From positions 11,406 to 18,975 of the forward strand of contig DBLC01000064.1 in the NCBI GenBank assembly GCA_002297935.1: a stretch of DNA of 7,570 nt, read 5' to 3'. This document shows, piece by piece, positions 1 through 5,668 of this stretch (position 1 is its first letter; each line of letters opens with the position of its first letter). The notes beneath the pieces are model-generated. The model made no database searches. It was not told where the DNA came from and was given only the letters and a program-made list of their open reading frames with translations. A program made the translations under genes and the position numbers. The DNA comes from Dialister sp. UBA734. Its GTDB lineage: Bacteria > Bacillota > Negativicutes > Veillonellales > Dialisteraceae.

Positions 1-61
1 TCCTCGCTTTGAATAAAAATTCAAGAATAATTTCAAACCATGATTAAATCAGTGTTTCCCT

Positions 62-245
62 AGAAGAACCCTCTGATAGCCAACTCATTTCATAAGACTC
101 TATCCATTACAGTTCCAACAGAACCTTTTGATAGCGGATTTCACTCCATAGACGTCTACCCGCTACAGCTCCAGCAGAACCTTTCAATAGCGGATTTTAC
201 TCCATAAGCATCTGCCCATTACAGCTCCAACAGAACCTTTTTATA
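62..245. repeat. 55-56 bp direct tandem repeat, about 3.3 copies
   Basis: The motif AGAACC recurs at 65-70, 120-125, 176-181 and 232-237, giving periods of 55, 56 and 56 bp. The whole unit is conserved, not just a short core: each has a CAGCTCCAACAGAACC-like block, then GATAGCGGATTT and ACTCCATA blocks; the leftmost unit is the most diverged. There are no unique spacers, so this is not a CRISPR array. The period is not a multiple of three and no reading frame runs through it. It begins three bases beyond the stop codon of the flavodoxin gene at 248-688, so it would be transcribed as that gene's 3' region. I see no intrinsic terminator here. Bases 1-61 are AT-rich and show nothing I can name. 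Confidence 0.8.
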
Positions 246-247
246 AA

Positions 248-688
248 TCAATCTGTCGCTTTCGCAACCTCTTCCCCCAACTCTTCGCAGTTCTTCAACG
301 CTGTCTCATCAGGGTAGCCGTAGGCCAAAAGAGGATGGGCGGGGAATTTCGCTCCAGCGAAGTGGAGTTCGTTGTACCAGGAATTGAGCCAAGCCCCGCG
401 GCTCCAACCGCAGGAGCCAAAGATACCCATGATTTTTCCCTTCAGATAGGGCTTGATTCTATCACAGAAAGGACGCATCTGGGCTTCTTCGATCACTTCT
501 ACGCCCCAGGCAGAACAGCCCAGAATGATATGATGGTAGGTATTTCCAATCACTACGGGATCCACATCAGAAACCGGTGCCAAGAGCACTTCCGCCCCGG
601 TCTTCTTCGCCCCCACCGCCACAGCTTCCGCCATGGCTTCTGTATTTCCTGTAGCCGAATAATAAATGATAGCGACTTTTTCTGCCAT
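248..688 (-). CDS. flavodoxin, short-chain, diverged paralogue
   Basis: This 146-residue protein is a cytoplasmic FMN-binding electron carrier of the flavodoxin family, which in anaerobes can replace ferredoxin as a low-potential donor. The phosphate loop SATGNT is at residues 11-16, the first flavin loop CSAWG at 58-62 and the second flavin loop GSCGWSRGAW at 91-100, where the Trp should stack on the isoalloxazine ring. Length fits the short-chain class. The start has a good ribosome site, GGAGG six bases upstream. Compared with its paralogue at 1172-1600, the flavin loops are less acidic: an Arg sits in the second loop and more basic residues surround it, so the partner or redox potential may differ. 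A 16-bp palindrome at 725-740 lies just upstream and may control it. The family assignment is firm; the redox partner is unknown. Confidence 0.9.
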   Translation of the reverse strand: MAEKVAIIYYSATGNTEAMAEAVAVGAKKTGAEVLLAPVSDVDPVVIGNTYHHIILGCSAWGVEVIEEAQMRPFCDRIKPYLKGKIMGIFGSCGWSRGAWLNSWYNELHFAGAKFPAHPLLAYGYPDETALKNCEELGEEVAKATD

Positions 689-724
689 ACTATGCCTCCT
701 ATGTAACCGTATATCTCAATTGGC

Positions 725-740
725 AAGTAAACGTTTACTT
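725..740. promoter_or_regulatory. 16-bp perfect palindrome, candidate LacI-family operator
   Basis: AAGTAAACGTTTACTT is identical to its reverse complement. The central AAACGTTT is typical of operators of LacI/GalR-family regulators, including CcpA-like cre sites. It lies 37-52 bp upstream of the flavodoxin start at 688, where a bound repressor could block the promoter. I could not find a clean -35/-10 pair next to it; AT-rich GATATA lies between it and the ribosome site. Element A begins immediately on the other side. No regulator gene is in the window. Confidence 0.55.
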
Positions 741-1080
741 AGTAGTGAGGAGTTAGGAATGAGGAGTGAGGAGTGAAGGTGGCGGCGCACAACTTATAAA
801 GCGCCGCAAATTTTATAAGGTTATTATTTTACGAAGTCCGTTTTTCTAACAAAGCAAGCTACAAGGTAGTGTCAGGTTAATAAGGTTATAAAGGTTATGA
901 ATCTATCAAAATTACATAACCCTTTTTACCCTTTATAACCTTGATAGTAGCGAATTATATCATAATGTTTGATATCGAAAACAGCAGAATAATAACCCAT
1001 ATAAAAATGGGTATTGGGGCGCTTCCAGATTTTGTGCGCCACATCCACCACTCCTCACTCCTAATTCCTCACTCCTCACT
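741..1080. repeat. Inverted-repeat intergenic element, copy A (full length)
   Basis: This is a gene-free 340-bp element with nested inverted repeats. The left end has GAGTGAG-type heptamers (741-777), followed by a hairpin GCGGCGC (782-788) / GCGCCGC (801-807). The core has an inner inverted repeat of GGTTATAAAGG type (about 875-898 against 915-942). The right end has GGCGC (1018-1022) / GCGCC (1036-1040), then heptamers in the opposite sense (1048-1080). The two outer ends are therefore terminal inverted repeats of about 65 bp. No transposase is encoded. It separates the two flavodoxin paralogues. It resembles a MITE or BIME in general form; I recognise no named family, and no target-site duplication is evident. 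Confidence 0.85.
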
Positions 1081-1131
1081 ATAAAACAAATCGTTTTGTG
1101 TACCAGTGATACATACCGCATACGACCTATA

Positions 1132-1163
1132 AAAAAAGAGCGCTCCCAGGAACGCTCTTTTTT
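1132..1163 (-). terminator. Rho-independent terminator of the 1172-1600 flavodoxin gene
   Basis: On the minus strand the stem GAGCG (1157-1153) pairs with CGCTC (1142-1138) around a ten-base loop, followed by a run of at least six T (1137-1132). The flanking A and T runs are symmetric, so it could also stop plus-strand transcription. It starts nine bases after the flavodoxin stop codon. Confidence 0.9.
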
Positions 1164-1171
1164 AGTATTTC

Positions 1172-1600
1172 TTACGCTTTAGCTACGGTTTCGCCCAGTT
1201 TCTTGCAAGCTTCGAGAGCTTCGTCATCTGGATAGCTGTATGCTTTGACCGGATCCGCTACGAGAGCTACGCCTTCGTCGTCGAAACGTTTTTTCCAGTT
1301 TTCAATCCAGTCGCCCTGGTTCCAAGCGTAGGAACCGAAAATGCCAACTACTTTACCTTTCAGCTGTGGGAGCAGTTCTGCGAAGAATGGTTCGAATTCG
1401 TATTCTTCCAGTTCTTCGTTACCCATTGCTGGGCAGCCAAGAACGATGTGATCGAATGCTGCTACATCAGAAGCGGTGGTATCGCTAACGAAAGAAAGGG
1501 TGGTTTCAGCGCCTGCTGCCTTTGCTCCTTCTTCTACTGCCTGAGCCATAGCTTCAGTGTTGCCGGAACCGGACCAATATACGATTGCTACTTTTGCCAT
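1172..1600 (-). CDS. flavodoxin, Megasphaera elsdenii type
   Basis: This 142-residue acidic flavodoxin is a soluble FMN protein that shuttles single electrons between low-potential donors and acceptors in anaerobic metabolism. The phosphate loop SGSGNT covers residues 10-15, the first flavin loop CPAMGNEELEE 56-66 and the second flavin loop SYAWNQGDW 90-98, with Trp93 placed to stack on FMN. These loops are close to the M. elsdenii flavodoxin as I remember it (CPAMGSEELE and SYGWGSGEW). The start has GGAGG eight bases upstream. It is a single-gene transcript: the promoter is at 1654-1682 and the terminator at 1132-1163. The strong promoter suggests substantial expression, and it is the better candidate for the housekeeping flavodoxin; the paralogue at 248-688 is more diverged. 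Confidence 0.95.
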   Translation of the reverse strand: MAKVAIVYWSGSGNTEAMAQAVEEGAKAAGAETTLSFVSDTTASDVAAFDHIVLGCPAMGNEELEEYEFEPFFAELLPQLKGKVVGIFGSYAWNQGDWIENWKKRFDDEGVALVADPVKAYSYPDDEALEACKKLGETVAKA

Positions 1601-1621
1601 TGTAAATTCCTCCTATCAATG

Positions 1622-1636
1622 CCAAATGAAATTTGG
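1622..1636 (-). promoter_or_regulatory. Small stem-loop in the flavodoxin 5' leader
   Basis: CCAAAT and ATTTGG form a six-bp stem with a three-base loop between the predicted transcription start (about 1647) and the GGAGG ribosome site. It could be a weak mRNA-stabilising hairpin or a protein site. No riboswitch consensus is present. Function is not known. Confidence 0.3.
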
Positions 1637-1653
1637 ATTGTGATTACTCTTCT

Positions 1654-1682
1654 ATCTTACTGATTTACTATTGCATTGTCAA
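1654..1682 (-). promoter_or_regulatory. sigma-70 type promoter of the 1172-1600 flavodoxin gene
   Basis: On the minus strand TTGACA (1682-1677, perfect -35) is followed after exactly 17 bases by TAAGAT (1659-1654, good -10). Transcription should begin near 1647, giving a leader of about 46 bases. Confidence 0.85.
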
Positions 1683-1716
1683 ATGGAAAATGAAAATGAG
1701 CAATATCATATTTTAC

Positions 1717-1984
1717 GTGGAATGGTAGTTGTTAGGGTTATTTGCTAAGGTTATTATCTTGCTACCTACTATTTCTAACATAGAATAATACCCGCAAGTG
1801 ACAGGGGTAAAAAGGTTATAAAAGGTTATACAAAAACGGTATCCACATAACCTTTTATAACCCTTTTAACCTTGACGCTTGCGATAGCAGAATGTTTGAC
1901 AGAAGAAATCAGTACAATCATAACCTTTATCATAAAATAGGGTTCTTTACGCATTATGCACAGCTACCACCACGCCTCACTATC
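1717..1984. repeat. Inverted-repeat intergenic element, copy B (degenerate ends, strong core)
   Basis: The core is a long near-palindrome: arm 1794-1829 and arm 1847-1882 match at 31 of 36 positions when one is reverse-complemented, with a 17-base loop between. It is built of GGTTATAAAAGG units like the core of copy A. The outer parts are recognisable but decayed: TTATTAT and TTTCTAACA blocks on the left, and CCACCACGCCTCACT on the right in place of a heptamer array. The right GC-rich hairpin is lost. It sits between the flavodoxin promoter and the stop codon of the exported-protein gene and encodes nothing. The outer limits are approximate. Confidence 0.7.
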
Positions 1985-1985
1985 T

Positions 1986-2672
1986 TCAATATTCCGTGAG
2001 CGACGTGCCCCGTTTGGACAAGTCCAGTAATTTCGCCTTTTCTGGCAATTTCCGCTTTTCCACCATCTTTTTCACCGCGTCGGTCACTTCTTTCTGGTCC
2101 GCGTCGGTCTGAATGACTCCTAAGGTAGTGAAATATCCATCACACTGGAGAATCACCTGATAAGCTTCTCGGTAGGTGATATTCTGTTCCTTGGTTTTGA
2201 TGACGAAGGAACCTTCCCAGCGGGGATGTTTCTTGTCCTTATTTTTTACCAGTGGCGTATCGCCGTCATAAGCAGCTCCTGCTTCGATGAGTTTCTGATT
2301 CAAATAATTGGCGTACAAATCCAGTTTTTCTTCTGGAGAATCATCTTTGTGCTTGATTTCTCCTATGGAAAAGAGGAACGGCACCCCCAGTTTATGAGAC
2401 ATGGCCCAGCCATAGGTATAATCCGGTGGATTGCTATAGGTCATGGTGTAATAAGTTCCATCGGTCAGCCCTTTATGGGTAAAGAACTTTTTGATGCCCC
2501 CATCAGCCATGAAAGGAATCGCTTCCTGCTGTCCTTTTTCAAAGGTGATCCGTTGCGGCACCGTCATTTTGCCAATACCAGGCAAGTTCAGCGTATTCTG
2601 TGCAGCCTCGGAAGAAAAAGGACATACCAACGCCAAGGCCAACAAAGGAACCGCCATCCATTTATATTTCAT
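1986..2672 (-). CDS. Secreted protein of unknown function
   Basis: I do not recognise this 228-residue protein. Residues 1-24 form a signal peptide: MKYK, a hydrophobic stretch (about 5-18), then SEAA with a plausible signal peptidase I site after residue 23 or 24. The Cys at position 17 does not fit a lipobox because Val precedes it. The mature part is rich in Lys, Asp and Tyr, has no further membrane segment, and includes a Tyr-rich stretch around DGTYYTMTYSNPPDYTYGW and a charged C-terminus. The start at 2672 is chosen because AAGAGG lies six bases upstream and the signal peptide begins there; an in-frame ATG at 2738 would add 22 residues read from repeat DNA of element C. The neighbours give no functional hint. 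Confidence 0.8.
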   Translation of the reverse strand: MKYKWMAVPLLALALVCPFSSEAAQNTLNLPGIGKMTVPQRITFEKGQQEAIPFMADGGIKKFFTHKGLTDGTYYTMTYSNPPDYTYGWAMSHKLGVPFLFSIGEIKHKDDSPEEKLDLYANYLNQKLIEAGAAYDGDTPLVKNKDKKHPRWEGSFVIKTKEQNITYREAYQVILQCDGYFTTLGVIQTDADQKEVTDAVKKMVEKRKLPEKAKLLDLSKRGTSLTEY

Positions 2673-2689
2673 ACTTTGCCTCTTATTGC

Positions 2690-3000
2690 AACGCGTAATG
2701 CGAAGTGCGTAGTGCATAATGGTAGTAGGGCGCAACAATTCATATAGCGCCCCAAAATATAAAGATTATTGCTCTATAATAAAATATATATTCAACAAGA
2801 ACATATCATGCTAAGTTATAAAAGATTATAAAACTAGTGTAATCGCATAACCCTTTATAACCTTGATAGTAGCGATATGTAAATCATGTTTAATACAGAA
2901 AGCAGTAGAATAATAACCTATATAAAATGGGTATTGGGGTGCTTCTTAATTTGTGCACCCCTTCCACCACTACGCACTTCTCACTACGCACTTTACATCG
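2690..3000. repeat. Inverted-repeat intergenic element, copy C (TGCGTAG heptamers)
   Basis: The architecture matches copy A but the outer heptamers are of TGCGTAG type: left about 2690-2720, right about 2966-2995 as CTACGCA and CTTCTCA units. The left hairpin is GGGCGC (2728-2733) / GCGCCC (2747-2752). The right hairpin is GGGGTGC (2936-2942) / GCACCCC (2955-2961), a compensatory change from the GGGGCGC / GCGCCCC seen in copies D and E. The inner inverted repeat is weaker (about 2813-2829 against 2846-2862). It fills the gap between the glnS stop and the exported-protein start. No obvious separate terminator for glnS exists, so the hairpins may serve at the 3' end of its mRNA. Confidence 0.85.
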
Positions 3001-3019
3001 CATACGTTATTTATAAAAA

Positions 3020-4693
3020 TCAGGCCTTCTTCTGCATCTTCGCCCAGCTGTCGCGGAGTCCTACGATGCGATTGCATACCAAATGGTCTTCGGTGGTATC
3101 CTGGTCGATGATGAAGAACCCTTTACGGAGGAACTGGAAACGGTCCCCTACGTGGTATTTCTTAATTTCCGGTTCGGCTTTGGAATGCATCACCACTAAG
3201 GAATTGGTATTCACCTTTTCCATGAAATCTCGGCCATCATCTACATCATCCGGTGGAATCAGGTAATCATAGAGACGGGTTTCCACATCCACAGCGGTGT
3301 CAGCGCATACCCAGTGGAGGGTACCTTTCACCTTGCGGTCTGCCCCTGGGGTGCCGCTCCGGGTGTCGAAATCGACGGTGCAGTGGATTTCCTGGATATT
3401 TCCGTCTGCATCTTTCACTACGTCATCGCACTTCACGATGTACGCCCCTTTGAGACGCACTTCTTTGCCTGGGGTCATGCGGAAGAATTTCTTCACCGGT
3501 ACTTCCATGAAATCTTCTTTTTCGATGTAAATATTTCTGCCAAACGGAACCTTGCGTTCGCCCATAGCTGGATCTTCTGGGTTATTTTCCATGGTCACTT
3601 CTTCGATTTTTCCTTCCGGATAGTTGGTCAGAACCACCTTAATCGGGTCAATGACCGTCATAATGCGTGGTGCTTTCACTTTCAAATCTTCACGGATGCA
3701 ATGTTCCAACTGAGCAATATTGACCAGGTTGTCTGCCTTTGCTACGCCCACTTCTTCGCAAAACTTGCGAAGAGATTCCGGGGTGTACCCTCTTCTACGA
3801 ATTCCGCTGACCGTAGGCATACGAGGATCATCCCAACCAGAAACGAGGCCCGCTTCCACCATTTTGCGAAGCTTTCTCTTACTGGTGATCATGGTGGTCA
3901 CGTTGAGACGAGCAAATTCAATCTGTCTCGGCTTTTCCTTCCCATCAAAGGCCTGGAGGCACCAGTTGTACAGCGGTCTTCTTTCTGCAAATTCCAGAGT
4001 ACAAATGGAATGGGTGATTCCTTCCAGCGCATCGGACAGCGGATGAGCGAAGTCATAGAGCGGATAAATGCACCACTTGTCCCCCGTTCTGTGATGGGTC
4101 GCATGGAGCACACGATAAATAACAGGGTCTCTCATAACCATGTTCGGAGAGGCCATGTCAATTTTCGCACGAAGCACCTTTTCCCCATCGCCGTACTTGC
4201 CGTCTTTCATTTCCTGGAAAAGCTTCAAATTTTCTTCGATGGAACGATTTCTGTAAGGGCTTTCAATGCCCGGATGGGTCAAATCACCACGGGTGGCTTT
4301 GATTTCTTCACTGGACTGGTCATCCACATAAGCCAGGCCCATGCGAATCAGCTTGCAAGCGAATTCGTAGAGCTGTGGGAAATAATCAGACGCATAGTGC
4401 ACCGGTTCCTTCCACTTGAAGCCCAGCCACTTTACATCATCAAGAATGGAATTGACATATTCCACATCTTCCTTGATCGGGTTCGTGTCATCGAAACGGA
4501 CATTGGTCTCTCCATGATATTTCTGCCCGATGCCGAAATTCAGGCAAATACTCTTCACATGGCCGATGTGCAGGTAGCCATTCGGTTCCGGCGGGAAACG
4601 GGTCAGAACCCTGTCATTGGCATATACGTGGTTTTCAATATCTTTATTGATTTCTGCTTCAATAAAATTGGAAGCTACTCTCTTTTCTTCCAT
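3020..4693 (-). CDS. glnS: glutaminyl-tRNA synthetase (GlnRS)
   Basis: This class I aminoacyl-tRNA synthetase joins glutamine to tRNA-Gln in the cytoplasm using ATP. At 557 residues it matches the Escherichia coli enzyme (about 554) and aligns with it from end to end. The Rossmann catalytic part carries PPEPNGYLHIGH at residues 34-45, RFDDTNP at 66-72, and the KMSKS-equivalent ITSKRKL at 269-275, where the usual Met of MSKRK is Thr. SGIRRRGYTPE (296-306) and CIREDL (332-337) are further GlnRS signatures. The C-terminal beta-barrel anticodon-binding half runs from about 340 to 557, ending in the family motif VGLRDSWAK. The start is supported by GGAGG eight bases upstream. Many Firmicutes lack GlnRS and use GatCAB transamidation, so its presence marks a lineage that has both or has switched. 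Confidence 0.97.
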   Translation of the reverse strand: MEEKRVASNFIEAEINKDIENHVYANDRVLTRFPPEPNGYLHIGHVKSICLNFGIGQKYHGETNVRFDDTNPIKEDVEYVNSILDDVKWLGFKWKEPVHYASDYFPQLYEFACKLIRMGLAYVDDQSSEEIKATRGDLTHPGIESPYRNRSIEENLKLFQEMKDGKYGDGEKVLRAKIDMASPNMVMRDPVIYRVLHATHHRTGDKWCIYPLYDFAHPLSDALEGITHSICTLEFAERRPLYNWCLQAFDGKEKPRQIEFARLNVTTMITSKRKLRKMVEAGLVSGWDDPRMPTVSGIRRRGYTPESLRKFCEEVGVAKADNLVNIAQLEHCIREDLKVKAPRIMTVIDPIKVVLTNYPEGKIEEVTMENNPEDPAMGERKVPFGRNIYIEKEDFMEVPVKKFFRMTPGKEVRLKGAYIVKCDDVVKDADGNIQEIHCTVDFDTRSGTPGADRKVKGTLHWVCADTAVDVETRLYDYLIPPDDVDDGRDFMEKVNTNSLVVMHSKAEPEIKKYHVGDRFQFLRKGFFIIDQDTTEDHLVCNRIVGLRDSWAKMQKKA

Positions 4694-4752
4694 TTACGTT
4701 CCTCCATTCTCTTATACCGTTATCAACTATACCATGTCACCTTATTCATAAA

Positions 4753-4781
4753 GTGACTGGTGACTCGTGACTGGTGACTCG
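4753..4781. repeat. GTGACTG/GTGACTC heptamer array
   Basis: Four 7-bp units alternate GTGACTG, GTGACTC, GTGACTG, GTGACTC. They lie about 60 bp upstream of the glnS start, and belong to the same heptamer family as the arrays at 5669-5957. They may be the left end of copy D or a separate insertion. Bases 4782-4900 beyond them are AT-rich and hold no gene or signal that I recognise. Confidence 0.8.
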
Positions 4782-4903
4782 TTCATAACCAATCAGCCAA
4801 TCCCTCTTTATAGTAAATAGGTATTTTGATTTCTATTTTATCACAATGAAGAGAAAGGTTCAAAAGATATCCACAAGAAGAATAAAACATATACTGTATC
4901 CAT

Positions 4904-5160
4904 GTTACTCAGGTTGCTCAGGATTCTCAAGTTTCTCAGGTTTCTAGAACGTGCTGATAACGCTAGCGTCTATACGTATATTTGAGGGACCTGAGCAGCC
5001 TTAGTAACTTATACGAATGAACAGTACACAGGTTTAAATAGATTTTGTCAAGTATCCTTGCATCGATCTTATTTTTTATAAAAAGGGGTATTGGGGCGCT
5101 TCCAAATTTTGTGCGCCCCTTCCACCACTACGCACTCCGCACTACTCACTTCGCACTTTT
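4904..5160. repeat. Inverted-repeat element, copy D with a 9-bp-repeat core
   Basis: The right end is canonical: GGTATT, then hairpin GGGGCGC (5093-5099) / GCGCCCC (5113-5119), then CACTACG-type heptamers (5126-5160). The core differs from the other copies. Nonamers TTACTCAGG, TTGCTCAGG, ATTCTCAAG and TTTCTCAGG run from 4905 to 4940, and the segment 4904-4922 is repeated in inverse orientation at 4990-5008 with 17 of 19 positions matching. No matching TGCGTAG left end is seen; the only array on that side is the GTGACT one at 4753-4781. It looks like a chimeric or rearranged copy. No protein is encoded. Confidence 0.7.
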
Positions 5161-5214
5161 GGGCACAAAGTGAATTAACGAGCAGCCACTAACTTAAACT
5201 GATTTTTCCCACGC

Positions 5215-5244
5215 AAAAAAGACAGAAAAGCATCTCCTTTTCTG
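5215..5244 (-). terminator. Rho-independent terminator of the putative RNA
   Basis: On the minus strand CAGAAAAG (5244-5237) pairs perfectly with CTTTTCTG (5230-5223) around a six-base loop, followed by TC and six T (5220-5215). No plus-strand T run follows the stem, so it acts on minus-strand transcripts. There is no protein gene just upstream of it on that strand, which implies a non-coding transcript. Confidence 0.85.
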
Positions 5245-5575
5245 AAGTAGTCTCATCCAATGAATCAGGCGTCTGATCGAGAACGTGACGTTTCCAGACA
5301 GGGTGCCCCCGAAGGGGACTGTCCTACTCACGCAGAGGTGGCCCAGAACTAGTCGTCAGAGCGATAAGAGTTCATTACTTTCAGATTTGCTTTTCTGCCT
5401 TTTTTATGTATCTGACTGCTTTCCCAATAGATTTCTCCCGGGCAAAACCTTTAGGAAAGAGAAGGGAAAAATCACTGCGTCTCCTCGTCATCTATTTCTT
5501 CACTCCGGAGCCTAGGATGGAGTTCGGACATAGTCTTTGATTCGATTTCCGGGAAGTGTTTTTCCCCTTCCAATA
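5223..5575 (-). ncRNA. Probable structured RNA, family not recognised
   Basis: About 350 bases upstream of the 5215-5244 terminator are dense in complementary segments and hold no convincing protein. Seen helices: a long hairpin ACGTGA 5283-5288 with TCACGC 5328-5333, inside it GACAG/CTGTC (5297-5301, 5319-5323) and a tip that reads CCCC-UUCG-GGGG on the minus strand, the very stable UUCG tetraloop; ATCAG/CTGAT (5264-5268, 5273-5277); GAACT/AGTTC (5346-5350, 5369-5373); GTCAGA/TCTGAC (5355-5360, 5411-5416); AATAGAT/ATCTATT (5426-5432, 5490-5496); ACTCC/GGAGT (5502-5506, 5519-5523). I found no tmRNA T-loop or resume codon, RNase P GAGGAAAGUCC, SRP GGAAGGAAGCAGCC, T-box GGTGGNACCGCG or glmS core. 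A 6S-like RNA is not excluded. It could also be a long leader, but glnS lies about 520 bases further. The 5' end is a guess and no good promoter was found. Confidence 0.45.
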
Positions 5576-5668
5576 CTAGTATCGTAAAAAGTGTCTATTT
5601 TGTGACCCTCTTTTAGGAAAAACTTTCATAATAAACTGCATGTACCTCTGATACTTCATTATATGGCA

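Noticed and set aside
62..245. CRISPR array
   Set aside because: Whole 55-56 bp units are conserved, with no unique spacers and no cas genes.
335..706. Plus-strand frame opposite the 248-688 flavodoxin
   Set aside because: Antisense shadow of a clear flavodoxin; no family features.
4711..4740. glnS promoter GTGACA - 18 bases - TATAAG on the minus strand
   Set aside because: The predicted transcription start would fall inside the GGAGG ribosome site, leaving almost no leader; the true promoter may be further upstream.
3314..4756. 480-codon plus-strand open frame opposite glnS
   Set aside because: It is the antisense shadow of glnS, which is a full-length, motif-complete enzyme. The plus frame has no recognisable domain or ribosome site.
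5399..5420. Cobalamin-box-like AGUCAGAUAC on the minus strand
   Set aside because: The remaining B12 riboswitch blocks (GGUGNAA and GCCACUG) are not found in order, and no cobalamin gene is nearby.
5285..5515. 76-codon plus-strand frame in the putative RNA region
   Set aside because: Low-complexity basic and Ser-rich product without a ribosome site; it lies across hairpins better explained by a minus-strand RNA.
5490..5575. glmS ribozyme or guanidine riboswitch, suggested by GAUGACGAGGA and GCCCGGGAGA on the minus strand
   Set aside because: The rest of each consensus (GCGCC cleavage site and UUCGGCGGAUG core for glmS; paired ACGR boxes for guanidine-I) is absent.
5215..5575. T-box leader controlling glnS
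   Set aside because: No GGTGGNACCGCG T-box sequence, the terminator lies about 520 bases before glnS, and repeat copy D intervenes.
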